The translations under genes and the position numbers were made by a program. From the NCBI RefSeq assembly GCF_014649495.1, contig NZ_BMTD01000009.1, positions 124,001 to 188,000 of the forward strand: a stretch of DNA of 64,000 nt. Reading direction: 5' to 3'. The notes beneath the pieces were generated by a model. That model worked only from the letters and a program-made list of their open reading frames with translations. It was not told the origin of the DNA and did not search any database. Below are positions 1 through 7,696 of this stretch, in pieces. Position 1 is the stretch's first letter. Each line of letters starts with the position of its first letter. Source of the DNA: Streptomyces filipinensis. Lineage in GTDB: Bacteria > Actinomycetota > Actinomycetes > Streptomycetales > Streptomycetaceae.

Positions 1-739
1 GGAAGGTGGCCGTGAGCTTGCCGCCGTCCACCGCGTCCGCCACCACGTGGTTGTTGGTGACGATGTGACCCTGCTTGTCGAAGACGAAGCCGGTGCCGGT
101 GCCGCCCTCGCCGCTGGTGCTCTCCGCCTCGATGGTGACCGTGCTGGGCAGCGCCCGGGCCGCCACGTTGGCGATCGTGCCGGGGGCACGCTTGACCTGC
201 GCCGCGCTGCTGTCGGAGGCGGAGACGGTGGTGGAGCCGGTGCTGTCGTTGTCCTTGGCCAGGGTGTAGCCGAGACCACCGCCCAGGCCGCCCGCGACCA
301 GCGCGGCCACCAGGACCGCGGCGACCAGGCCGCCGCGCCCGCTGCGCGGCCTGGGGGCGGGCTGCTGGTACGACGCTCCCCAGCCACCCCCACCGCCGGC
401 GCCACCGAAGCCCCCCGCGCCGCCGAAGCCGCCCGCGCCACCCGCGCCGCCGAAGCCGCCCGCGCCGCCGTCGCCGTAGGCCGGGCCGTCGCCGTACGGC
501 GGGGTGGCCGGCGGCGGGGGCGGCCAGGAGCCGTCGGGGGCCGGGCCCGAGGCGTGCGGTGCGCCGGCCGGGCCGGCCTGCGCGGCCGAGGCCGGAGCGC
601 CCTGGGGCACCGGCGGGAGGGGAGCCGTCGGCGCGTTCCCCTCGGGCGCGGGGCCCTGTGGGGAGGGGGGAGAGGCCACCGGCACGGGAGGTGCGGACGG
701 GGCCGGGGGTACCTCGTTGCCCTCGTTCTCGGTGCTCAC
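1..739 (-). CDS. HtrA/DegP-like S1C serine protease, N-terminal part (3' end outside window)
   Basis: Membrane-anchored trypsin-like protease for surface or periplasm-side protein quality control. Reading from GTG at 739, the first about 130 residues are a cytoplasmic Pro/Ala/Gly-rich tail with several GGAGGFGGAG-type repeats, followed by one membrane segment at about residues 137-160. The protease domain begins near residue 185. The catalytic histidine lies in HIVTNNHVV (about residue 231); the Asp and Ser are beyond the window. An AGGAGAAGAGCT ribosome site directly before the GTG fixes the start. It is divergent from the glycerophosphodiesterase gene, sharing a 220-bp AT-rich control region. 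Whether a PDZ domain follows cannot be seen. Confidence 0.9.
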   Translation of the reverse strand, partial: MSTENEGNEVPPAPSAPPVPVASPPSPQGPAPEGNAPTAPLPPVPQGAPASAAQAGPAGAPHASGPAPDGSWPPPPPATPPYGDGPAYGDGGAGGFGGAGGAGGFGGAGGFGGAGGGGGWGASYQQPAPRPRSGRGGLVAAVLVAALVAGGLGGGLGYTLAKDNDSTGSTTVSASDSSAAQVKRAPGTIANVAARALPSTVTIEAESTSGEGGTGTGFVFDKQGHIVTNNHVVADAVDGGKLTATF

Positions 740-959
740 AGCTCTTCTCCTCGATCCACGGCTGTTGTCCCGTTGTATGCAGTCAGCTTTTCCCACGGGC
801 CGTCAGAGCACGATAAGCGGTGGCTGTGGGTCCGGGGGTTCTCTTTATATAAGACTTTTCAGGCAAAAGTTATATAAATGAACAGCGCGCACGCTGCCGT
901 TCGCCGCACGGACGCCTCCACGCCGCCACGCCCGCCCGCGACGGTGGCACCATGACGCG
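740..959. promoter_or_regulatory. Divergent control region with very AT-rich inverted repeat
   Basis: The 220-bp gap between the divergent protease and GDPD genes. Its striking part is 844-878, where TTTATATAA (844-852) is mirrored by TTATATAAA (870-878) and ACTTTT (854-859) by AAAAGT (65-70 of the same block, 865-870). The two arms match except for a 2-nt insertion. In DNA this GC-rich such a run is exceptional. It can supply -10-like TATATAA elements in both directions or bind a regulator. No further hexamers were assigned. Confidence 0.5.
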
Positions 960-1790
960 GTGACCCACGCACCACAGCGCTCCATCCAGGTCGTAGCCCA
1001 CCGAGGCGCATCCGAGGACGCACCCGAGCACACGCTGGCCGCCTACAAGAAGGCGATCGAGGACGGCGCCGACGCCCTTGAGTGCGACGTACGGCTGACC
1101 GCCGACGGCCATCTGGTCTGCGTCCACGACCGGCGGGTGAACCGTACATCCAACGGCCGCGGCGCCGTCTCCGCGCTGGAACTGGCCGATCTCGCCGCCC
1201 TCGACTTCGGCTCCTGGAAGACGCGCGACGCCTGGCGCGGACGGGACGAGGAGCCCGACTGGGTGCACCGTCCGGAGGACCCCGCGGACACCGCGGTGCT
1301 CACCCTGGAGCGGCTGCTGGAGCTGGTCGCGGACGCCGGGCGGCGGGTGGAACTGGCCATCGAGACCAAGCACCCCACGCGCTGGGCGGGCCAGGTCGAG
1401 GAGCGGCTGCTGACGCTGCTGAAGCGCTTCGGCCTGGACGCACCGGCCTCCGCCGCCGAGTCCCCGGTCCGGATCATGAGCTTCTCGGCGCGTTCGCTGC
1501 ACCGCGTGCGTGCCGCCGCGCCCACGCTGCCGACGGTCTACCTGGTGCAGTTCCTCACCCCGCGGCTGCGCGACGGACGCCTGCCCGCGGGCGTGCGCAT
1601 CGCGGGGCCCTCGATCCGCATCCTGCGCAACCACCCCGGCTATGTGGAACGGCTGAAAGCCGCCGGCCACCAGGTGCACGTGTGGACCGTGAACGAGCCC
1701 GAGGACGTCGATCTCTGCGTGGACCTGGGCATCGACGCCATCATCACCAACCGGCCGCGCGCCGTCCTGCGACAGCTGGGGCGCGTGTGA
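960..1790 (+). CDS. Glycerophosphodiester phosphodiesterase (GDPD family)
   Basis: 276-residue cytoplasmic-looking protein with no signal peptide, of the family that hydrolyses glycerophosphodiesters to glycerol-3-phosphate and an alcohol. The N-terminus carries the family hallmark VVAHRGASEDAPEHT (HRG, then PE, with His where PENT usually has Asn). ECDVRLTADG supplies acidic metal ligands and VCVHD the second histidine. The C-terminal VWTVNEPEDVDLCVDLGIDAIITNRP is the classic TIM-barrel end of GDPDs. Starts with GTG at 960; an ATG at 952 is followed at once by a stop. Length is normal. Substrate not predictable. Confidence 0.9.
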   Translation: MTHAPQRSIQVVAHRGASEDAPEHTLAAYKKAIEDGADALECDVRLTADGHLVCVHDRRVNRTSNGRGAVSALELADLAALDFGSWKTRDAWRGRDEEPDWVHRPEDPADTAVLTLERLLELVADAGRRVELAIETKHPTRWAGQVEERLLTLLKRFGLDAPASAAESPVRIMSFSARSLHRVRAAAPTLPTVYLVQFLTPRLRDGRLPAGVRIAGPSIRILRNHPGYVERLKAAGHQVHVWTVNEPEDVDLCVDLGIDAIITNRPRAVLRQLGRV

Positions 1791-2047
1791 CCTCAAGAGA
1801 CCGGTAAAGAGCTGTGCGCATCCCTTGACCCGGCTGTACGGCTGCTGAATCCTCCCTTCTCGGCCACACCATTGAAATCCAGCCATGCGACGACCACAGG
1901 AACAGCGCCTTCGTCACAGGGAGTGCTCCGGCGCGTTCGCTCCGTACAGACCCGTTGCGAACGCGTCAGCGGAAGGGGATTGGCCGGTTTCCGGTACAGG
2001 CCAATGGGGCATCCACACCGTGGCGTGGGGCAAAGGAGGTCTCGGGG

Positions 2048-2599
2048 GTGGCGTTGGTGGTGGCACAGGAGGTGCCCACGTCGTCGAGCATGGCCGTACC
2101 CCATGGCCCTGCGGGCGTGGGGAAGGCAAGGCACCGGATGCGTTCACAGTTGCGCAGCGGGGGCGTGGCCGAATCGGTCGTCGACGATGCCGTACTGATC
2201 CTTTCCGAATTGTTGAGCAACGCCTGCAAACACGGGCGGCCCTTGGGCGACGCGCTGTCGGGCGACGGGGACGTGCGCGCCGCGTGGCGGGTCGACCTGC
2301 GCGGCCGGCTCATCGTCGAGGTGACGGACGGCGGCGGTCCGACCCGCCCGGCGCCGGCCACCCCGTCGGTGACCGCGCACGGCGGCCGTGGGCTGAACAT
2401 CATCACGGCCCTCGCCGACGACTGGGGTGTCCGGGACGGGGTCCACGGCGAGGTGACGGTCTGGGTGGTGGTCCACGAGGACGTCCACGATCCCGATGCC
2501 GGGGCACGCCCGGACGGTTTCGCTACGCGCGTCACCTCCCCCGCGCTGGCGGACATGGCCCACCTGGACTTCGCGGACGCCTTCGAGGACCTGGACTGA
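2048..2599 (+). CDS. ATP-binding regulatory protein, HATPase_c (anti-sigma/serine-kinase type)
   Basis: About 183 residues from GTG 2048. That start is chosen because AAAGGAGGT sits 7 nt before it; an upstream in-frame ATG at 1955 has no such site. Residues ELLSNACKHG form the N-box, EVTDGGG the G1 box and HGGRGLNI the G2 box of the GHKL fold, so this is a stand-alone kinase domain like RsbW/SpoIIAB and the many orphan Streptomyces relatives. A C-terminal tail of about 45 residues follows the fold. No sigma or anti-anti-sigma gene is adjacent, so its partner is unknown. Another protein of this type is encoded at 11251-11697. Confidence 0.82.
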   Translation: MALVVAQEVPTSSSMAVPHGPAGVGKARHRMRSQLRSGGVAESVVDDAVLILSELLSNACKHGRPLGDALSGDGDVRAAWRVDLRGRLIVEVTDGGGPTRPAPATPSVTAHGGRGLNIITALADDWGVRDGVHGEVTVWVVVHEDVHDPDAGARPDGFATRVTSPALADMAHLDFADAFEDLD

Positions 2600-2711
2600 A
2601 CGGCCCGGTCCCGGCCGCGCGTCCGGCGGGGCCCGGACCGACAGGCCCAGGGGCCGACCGACAGGCCCGAGGGCCGGGAGGCCCGGAGCGGGCCGCGGTG
2701 GCACCCCGGGG

Positions 2712-2761
2712 TTGTCCACAGGTTCACTCCCCTGGCGTCCAACAGGCCTGCGTTGTCCACA
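2712..2761 (+). other. Two perfect DnaA boxes (TTGTCCACA)
   Basis: TTGTCCACA at 2712-2720 and again at 2753-2761, same orientation, 41 bp apart, both followed by GGTTC. This is the preferred Streptomyces DnaA box. They lie in the gap before the DUF5926 gene, with the second ending about 75 bp before its ATG. Confidence 0.65.
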
Positions 2762-2836
2762 GGTTCCCGCCGGTGATGGCCCGAACGGCTAGGCTCGCGA
2801 CCGTACGAGAAGAGCCGCAACCGGGAGACACCCACG

Positions 2837-3826
2837 ATGGCCAAGAAGCGACCCCAGACGAAGGCCGGGCGGTCACAGCAGAGCGGCGGCGCCCCCGCCG
2901 CAGGCGCTGATGGACAGATTCCGGTGGTCGGCGCCCGCGAGCCCTGCCCCTGCGGCAGCGGCCGGCGCTACAAGGCGTGCCACGGCCGGGCCGCGGCACA
3001 TGCGGCGACGGAGCTGGTGCAGCGCCCGTTCGAGGGGCTGCCCGGCGAGTGCGACTGGGTGGCGCTGCGCGAGCTGGTGCCGGCCGCGACGGTCGAGCTG
3101 ACCCTCAAGGACGGCCTGCCCGAGGACGTTCCGTCCGTCACGCTCGCCACCGTGCTGCCGATGGCCTGGCCCGCGCTGCGGCGCGACGACGGCTCGGTCC
3201 TGCTCGGCCTGCAGAACGACACGGCGTCCGGTGATCTCAGCCGCGACCTCGCCGACACCCTCCAGCGCGCGCTCCGGACCGACCCCGGCACCCCGGTACA
3301 GGGCCGTCGCGCCCCGGCCGGCGGTCCGCGGCTGCAGGACCTGCTCGCCCCCGAGGCGCCGTTCGCTCCGGTCGTGCACAGCGGCTTCGAGTTCTGGGTG
3401 CCGGACGCGGAGAACGCCGCGCCGGAGGTGACCGCCTCCCTGGAGCGGGCCAACGCCGCCGCCATCCCGACGGCGAAGCTCACCGGCGTGGACGCCGCGT
3501 ACTGGTGCCAGACCCCGGAGAAGAACCACCTGCGCTGGGTGATGCCGCATCCCGAGGAGCAGCTTCTGGACGCTCTCGCGCGGCTGCACGCGGCGGGCCG
3601 CTCCAGCCTGGGCGAGGGCACCCGGCTCGTGGGCTCCTTCCGTGCTCACGGCCTCACCGTGCCGGTCTGGGACCTGCCGAGCGGGGTCACCGCGGACGAC
3701 GTGGAGAAGCCTGCCGCCGAGTTCGCCGAGCGTCTGGCCGCGGCCCTGGCCGCCACCGGGCCGCTCACGGCGGACGAGCGCCGGGCGCGCGGCGGACTGA
3801 CCAACCGGCAGGTCACGCTCAGCTGA
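2837..3826 (+). CDS. DUF5926-type protein with SEC-C zinc motif
   Basis: 329 residues, starting at ATG 2837. Near the N-terminus, EPCPCGSGRRYKACHG (about residues 35-50) is a complete SEC-C zinc-binding motif (Cys37, Cys39, Cys48, His49), as found at the C-terminus of SecA and in many small proteins. The remaining about 280 residues show no catalytic motif I recognise and match the conserved actinobacterial DUF5926 group. Annotation pipelines often call such proteins SecA-like because of the zinc motif alone; there is no SecA motor domain here. Two DnaA boxes precede it and a strong hairpin follows at 3988-4025. Confidence 0.8.
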   Translation: MAKKRPQTKAGRSQQSGGAPAAGADGQIPVVGAREPCPCGSGRRYKACHGRAAAHAATELVQRPFEGLPGECDWVALRELVPAATVELTLKDGLPEDVPSVTLATVLPMAWPALRRDDGSVLLGLQNDTASGDLSRDLADTLQRALRTDPGTPVQGRRAPAGGPRLQDLLAPEAPFAPVVHSGFEFWVPDAENAAPEVTASLERANAAAIPTAKLTGVDAAYWCQTPEKNHLRWVMPHPEEQLLDALARLHAAGRSSLGEGTRLVGSFRAHGLTVPVWDLPSGVTADDVEKPAAEFAERLAAALAATGPLTADERRARGGLTNRQVTLS

Positions 3827-3987
3827 CGGCACGCGCGCGGGTCGCAACTGAACGGTCGGTAAGGCGTGGTCGCGGCCCGCGCAGCAGGTGACTCCTGTCA
3901 CAACTCCCCGTGGTGACAGGGAAATCGGTGGCTGAATGACCGAGGCGGAATTTGCGAACCGCCGATCTCTTGTTACCGTTCCAGTAG

Positions 3988-4025
3988 CCCGGTTGCTGGT
4001 GCATCCCCCGTCGCCAGCAACCGGG
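3988..4025. terminator. Bidirectional-type hairpin terminator
   Basis: CCCGGTTGCTGG (3988-3999) is perfectly mirrored by CCAGCAACCGGG (4014-4025), a 12-bp stem with a 14-nt loop, followed on the plus strand by TCTTT. It lies in the gap between convergent genes ending at 3826 (+) and 4068 (-), where a shared terminator is expected. Confidence 0.75.
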
Positions 4026-4067
4026 TCTTTCCGTCTTCGCGTGCGGTGCACAGCGCGCCGCGGGCCG

Positions 4068-4802
4068 TCAACTGCCCTTCTGCGTGACGGAGTTGCCGTC
4101 GAAGTGCGTCGAGTCGCTGCCCGAGCGCAGCAGCAGGGTGCCGTCGGCTCCGCGTGAGGCGAACTCGGTGACGGCCGTGTAGGCGTCCGGTCCGCCCTTG
4201 GTGTGCTCGCGCGGTGTCTCGCAGGTGGCGGGCTCGTCGTCGGTGCTCGTGACACAGCGCATCTGCAACGTGTGGCCGCCCGGACCCATCAGGCTCAGCA
4301 CGGAGTCCAGCGGCTTGCCGGTGGCGTTGCGGTAGTAGGTGCGGGCCCAGGTGTCCTTGCCCTGGGTCAGCACACAGGTCTGCGCCTCGATGCCGTCCGG
4401 GGAGGTGAGCTGGGGACCGCACCGCGCGGCCGTCGCCAGGCCGAGCCCGAGCAGCCGGTGCGCCTCGCCGGGCAGGGGGAGCTTGCCGTCCGCGGACCCG
4501 GCGCCGTCCCCCCGGGAGCCGGGGCCGTCCCCGTGGGGACCGGGCTCGTCGTGGCGAGAGCCGGCGCCGTCCTTGCTCCCCGCGGTCGGGGTGCCGTGCG
4601 GCTTGCCGGCCATCGCGTGCCGGGCCGCCTCGCCCACCTGCCCCGCGGACGCCACGGCCAGCGGCAGCACGACCGCGGCCGTCACGACACCGAGGAGCGC
4701 GAGCAGCCGCAACCTTGGGGATTCCGGTCCGCCGCGCTGTGGCGATCTACGGCCGTGCCGCCCGGAGTGTCGACGGGCATGTCCCCCAGAAATTCGCAGC
4801 AT
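4068..4802 (-). CDS. Membrane-anchored hypothetical protein with Cys-containing extracytoplasmic domain
   Basis: 244 residues from ATG 4802. A basic His/Arg-rich N-terminus is followed by one hydrophobic segment (about 31-53, LRLLALLGVVTAAVVLPLAV), then a Gly/Asp/Ser/Pro-rich linker (about 68-112). The C-terminal domain has four cysteines (in ARCGPQL, AQTCVLT, MRCVTS, PATCETP) that could form two disulfides outside the cell. Topology and linker suggest a surface-exposed domain on a single anchor. I do not recognise the family. It follows the prim-pol-like gene on the same strand with a 54-bp gap and ends at the shared hairpin 3988-4025. Confidence 0.75.
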   Translation of the reverse strand: MLRISGGHARRHSGRHGRRSPQRGGPESPRLRLLALLGVVTAAVVLPLAVASAGQVGEAARHAMAGKPHGTPTAGSKDGAGSRHDEPGPHGDGPGSRGDGAGSADGKLPLPGEAHRLLGLGLATAARCGPQLTSPDGIEAQTCVLTQGKDTWARTYYRNATGKPLDSVLSLMGPGGHTLQMRCVTSTDDEPATCETPREHTKGGPDAYTAVTEFASRGADGTLLLRSGSDSTHFDGNSVTQKGS

Positions 4803-4856
4803 GTGCGGAAGATAACGATCCAGGGGGGTTTGCTCCCTTGGCCGCGCCCGACACTC

Positions 4857-5543
4857 CTACAACTCGGGCGCGCTCACACCCGTACGAGTGAGGGCGTCGA
4901 TCACTGCGTCGACGACGGCCTCCACATCGGGCACCCAGGGCGCCGCCGAACCGGCCAGCGGAGCGCGCTCCCAGCGGACGGCGCCCTGGCCCGTCTCGGA
5001 CGGGGGCAGGGCGAGATAGCCGCCCTCCCCGTGGAAGCGCAGGGAGCCGGGGACGAAGTCCTTGGCGTAGAGCAGTTCGCCCAACTGCTCCATGGAGTAC
5101 GGCTTGACGAGCAGCGACCAGCGGTTCGGCGCGGCGACCACCGGGCCGAGGCGCATGCCCCGCCGGTCGAGCAGGGCGAGGGCGCGCGCGGCGGCGAGCG
5201 CCGGCAGGCTGACCGCGCAGGGCGCCCTGCCGCCGGTGGCCAGGACGATCGGCGCGTTCGGCCGATTGGTCCACCACCAGCGCACCATCCGCGCGTCGGT
5301 CGTGGCCGCGAGCAGGCCGGGATCGAAGGGGTGCGCACCGGGCACCGTGCACTCCGGGTCGGGGCAGGCGCAGCGGGTCCGTCCCTGCGGGTCCGGGGCC
5401 ACCCCCGGGAGGACGGGCCAGTGCCACTCGGTCGCGAAGGTCAGGGCCGAGCCGATCAGCTCAGGCCTTTTGTCGTCCCGCCTGCGCCTCCCGTCGTTCC
5501 ACCTGGACAGGAGCCTGCGTCGCCTTCCGAGGATCTCGCGCAT
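4857..5543 (-). CDS. Bifunctional DNA primase/polymerase (prim-pol) domain-like protein
   Basis: 228 residues. The pattern ATEWHWPVLPGVAPDP, then CACPDPECTVPGAHP, then ARMVRWWWTNRPNAPIVLATG is the N-terminal signature of the actinobacterial prim-pol-like group, with Cys/His residues probably binding zinc. It has only this one domain, whereas phage and plasmid primases carry a helicase as well, and I cannot confirm the acidic catalytic residues. It may be a chromosomal relic or a regulatory protein rather than an active polymerase. Start ATG 5543. A 605-bp gene-free stretch lies upstream. Confidence 0.7.
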   Translation of the reverse strand: MREILGRRRRLLSRWNDGRRRRDDKRPELIGSALTFATEWHWPVLPGVAPDPQGRTRCACPDPECTVPGAHPFDPGLLAATTDARMVRWWWTNRPNAPIVLATGGRAPCAVSLPALAAARALALLDRRGMRLGPVVAAPNRWSLLVKPYSMEQLGELLYAKDFVPGSLRFHGEGGYLALPPSETGQGAVRWERAPLAGSAAPWVPDVEAVVDAVIDALTRTGVSAPEL

Positions 5544-6148
5544 GAGCGCTCGTTCCTTTCCGTTGCACCGCTGGCAACACCGTGGTCCACATCACGTCAT
5601 GTGTCGATCACTTCACTGTGCGTACCTGTTGGCGCATCACGCCCCTGCTCACGGCAGGGGGAACCCCAGGGGGTCGAGCACGGGCCGCGTCCCTAGTGCG
5701 TCTGTCACTAGCACGGTTGCGGCGTGGGGGTGGCGAAGTATGGCGTTTTGCCGTCGCGCGTGGTTCTCTCCGCCTCCGCCAGGGAGGATGGGGCTCGGCC
5801 GTCGGTGGCTATGACGCCCGGGTCCGTCGCCAGGTTCCGGGTGGCCCCCAACCACCCCTGGCCTTCTCCGAGTACGTACCCATCACGACCGCTGTGACGC
5901 TCCGTGGAGCAAGGCCAGTCGACCGCAATGAACCATTACCCGAGGCAGTTTTCAGCCAACTTGGCAGTAAGGCAAGGGGTTCGGAAGAAACCCTCACCAA
6001 CCCCATGGACACCAGGAATCCCAGCAGGACAATGCTGGACATCCCCTCACGAGTGCGTGTACATGTGGAGACACTGCTAGCGGCGCAGAATGACATGGGG
6101 GTTTGCGATGCTTTTCAGCAATACGCACCGGTCTGAAGGCCGGACGCC
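5544..6148. other. 605-bp intergenic region, no convincing gene
   Basis: Lies between divergent prim-pol and SpoIIE-type genes and probably holds both promoters. Open frames here have no typical Streptomyces codon bias. Visible structure: CCCCTG/CAGGGG arms at 5642-5647 and 5655-5660, a CTAGTG/CACTAG inverted repeat (5693-5698, 5706-5711), and a GC drop between about 5930 and 6110. A possible 20-codon leader ORF is listed separately. Confidence 0.5.
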
Positions 6149-6152
6149 ATGA
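6090..6152 (+). CDS. Possible 20-residue leader peptide coupled to the SpoIIE-type gene
   Basis: ATG at 6090 opens a frame of 20 codons whose TGA (6150-6152) overlaps the ATG (6149) of the phosphatase gene in an ATGA arrangement. Such overlap is typical of translational coupling, and the downstream gene itself has only a weak ribosome site. Base composition is less GC-biased than neighbouring genes, so it may equally be chance. Confidence 0.25.
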   Translation: MTWGFAMLFSNTHRSEGRTP

Positions 6153-7549
6153 GCGCCCCGCACCCTCCGAAAGTGGCCGGAATCGATTCAGCGGTTCCCA
6201 CGCCCGCACACACTGTCGCGCCCACGCCTCCCGCCCCCGGCGTCGGCCCGTCCCCGGACGCGCCCGCCGTCCCCGCGCCGCACGGCCCCGCCCCCAGTGC
6301 CCTGCTCCAGGACCGGCTGGCCGGCTGGGTCTCGGACCTCACCACCCTCCACGAACTCACCGAGCGCCTGTCCCGCACCAACGCCCTGGAGCCCGCCCTC
6401 CACGAGCTGCTGCGCGCCGGAGCCGCCCTCGTCGGCGCCCGCCGCGGCCTCGTCGCCCTGGAGCCCGGCGACGGACTCGGGCCCCCCACCACGCTCGGCC
6501 TCGGCCTCGGCCGCGCCGACCTCGGCCACATCGAGACCGTCCCGCGCGGCGCGCTGCCGTACGACACCGGCACGGCCACCGAGATCGTCCACCCCGACCT
6601 CCTCGCCGAGGACGGCCTCGATCCCCGGCACCGCGAGGTCGCCGCCCGCCTCGGCTACGCCGCCAGTTACGCCCTGCTCCTGGCCACCGAATCCGCCGGC
6701 CGCCTCGGCGCCGTGGTCTGGCTCTACGACGAACCGGCCGAGCCCGACGAGCGCCGGCGCCACCTCGCCGGCCTCTACGTCCGCCATGCCACCGAACACC
6801 TGGCCCGGCTGCTGGAAGTGGCACGCGCACGCGCGCGCGTGGCGACCATCACCGAGGAGCTGCTGCCCACCCGGCTGCCCCGCCTCCCCGGTGTCCAGCT
6901 GGCCGCCCGGCACCGCACCGGCCCGCGCGGCGGAGGCGACTGGTACGACGCGCTGCCGCTGCCGGACGCCGCGCTCGGCCTCTCCGTCGGCTCGGTCACC
7001 GGCTCGGGGCCGAGCGCCGTGGCCGCCATGGGCCGGCTGCGCGCCTCGCTGCGCGCCTACGCCGTGATGGAGGGCGAGGATCCGGTCGCGGTCCTGTCCG
7101 ACCTGGAACTGCTGCTGCGGCTGACCGAGCCCGCCCGCTCGGCCACCGCCCTGTTCGCCTACTGCGAGCCCGCCCTGCGCAAGATCACCCTGGCCGGCGC
7201 CGGCCACAGCCCGCCGCTGCTGATCGGCGAGCGGCGCACCGAGTTCGCCGAGACCTCCGTCTCCGCGCCGCTCGGCATGCTCGCCTGCTGGGAGGCGCCC
7301 AGCGTGGAGATCCAGGCCGAGGCCGGGGAGACGGTTCTGCTGTACACCGACGGGCTGCTGCACCGTACCGGCGACTCGATGGACCGTGCCTTCGCCCGGC
7401 TGCACGCGGCCGCCGCGAGCATCCCGCGCACGGTGCGCCACGACCCCGGTGCCATCGCCGACCACGTCCTGCGCGTGGTCCTGCCGGACGGCGTGGACGC
7501 GGCCGACAGCGAGGAGGACGTGGTGCTGCTGGCGGCCCGCTTCGACTGA
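6149..7549 (+). CDS. GAF-like + PP2C/SpoIIE-type phosphatase with altered metal-site residues
   Basis: 466 residues. A Pro/Ala-rich leader (1-50) precedes a GAF-like sensor region (about 60-225) and a PP2C-type domain (about 235-466), the layout of RsbU-like phosphatases that dephosphorylate anti-anti-sigma factors. GGGDWYD (261-267) is intact with Asp264. The next metal-binding motif, normally G-D-V-x-G-H-G, reads GSVTGSG (281-287), so the Asp is Ser282 and the His is Ser286. LLYTDGL is intact and the C-terminal DD motif reads EEDVVLL. Activity is therefore doubtful and a pseudophosphatase or altered-metal enzyme is possible. Starts at ATG 6149, possibly coupled to a leader ORF. Confidence 0.85.
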   Translation: MSAPHPPKVAGIDSAVPTPAHTVAPTPPAPGVGPSPDAPAVPAPHGPAPSALLQDRLAGWVSDLTTLHELTERLSRTNALEPALHELLRAGAALVGARRGLVALEPGDGLGPPTTLGLGLGRADLGHIETVPRGALPYDTGTATEIVHPDLLAEDGLDPRHREVAARLGYAASYALLLATESAGRLGAVVWLYDEPAEPDERRRHLAGLYVRHATEHLARLLEVARARARVATITEELLPTRLPRLPGVQLAARHRTGPRGGGDWYDALPLPDAALGLSVGSVTGSGPSAVAAMGRLRASLRAYAVMEGEDPVAVLSDLELLLRLTEPARSATALFAYCEPALRKITLAGAGHSPPLLIGERRTEFAETSVSAPLGMLACWEAPSVEIQAEAGETVLLYTDGLLHRTGDSMDRAFARLHAAAASIPRTVRHDPGAIADHVLRVVLPDGVDAADSEEDVVLLAARFD

Positions 7550-7696
7550 GCCCACCTGTAATGACCGGGCATAACAGGGCATCCGCCCCTGACCCGCCCA
7601 CGGTACGACCGTACGATGATGGAGGTCCCCGCTCGGCCACAAGCAGGAGCGTCGCGGGCCCCGGGGGAGATCACAAGGCGTATCGAGGAGGATCAC

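Noticed and set aside
5544..6148. Several 70-95-codon frames as genes
   Set aside because: No ribosome sites, irregular third-position GC and no recognisable motifs; left as intergenic.
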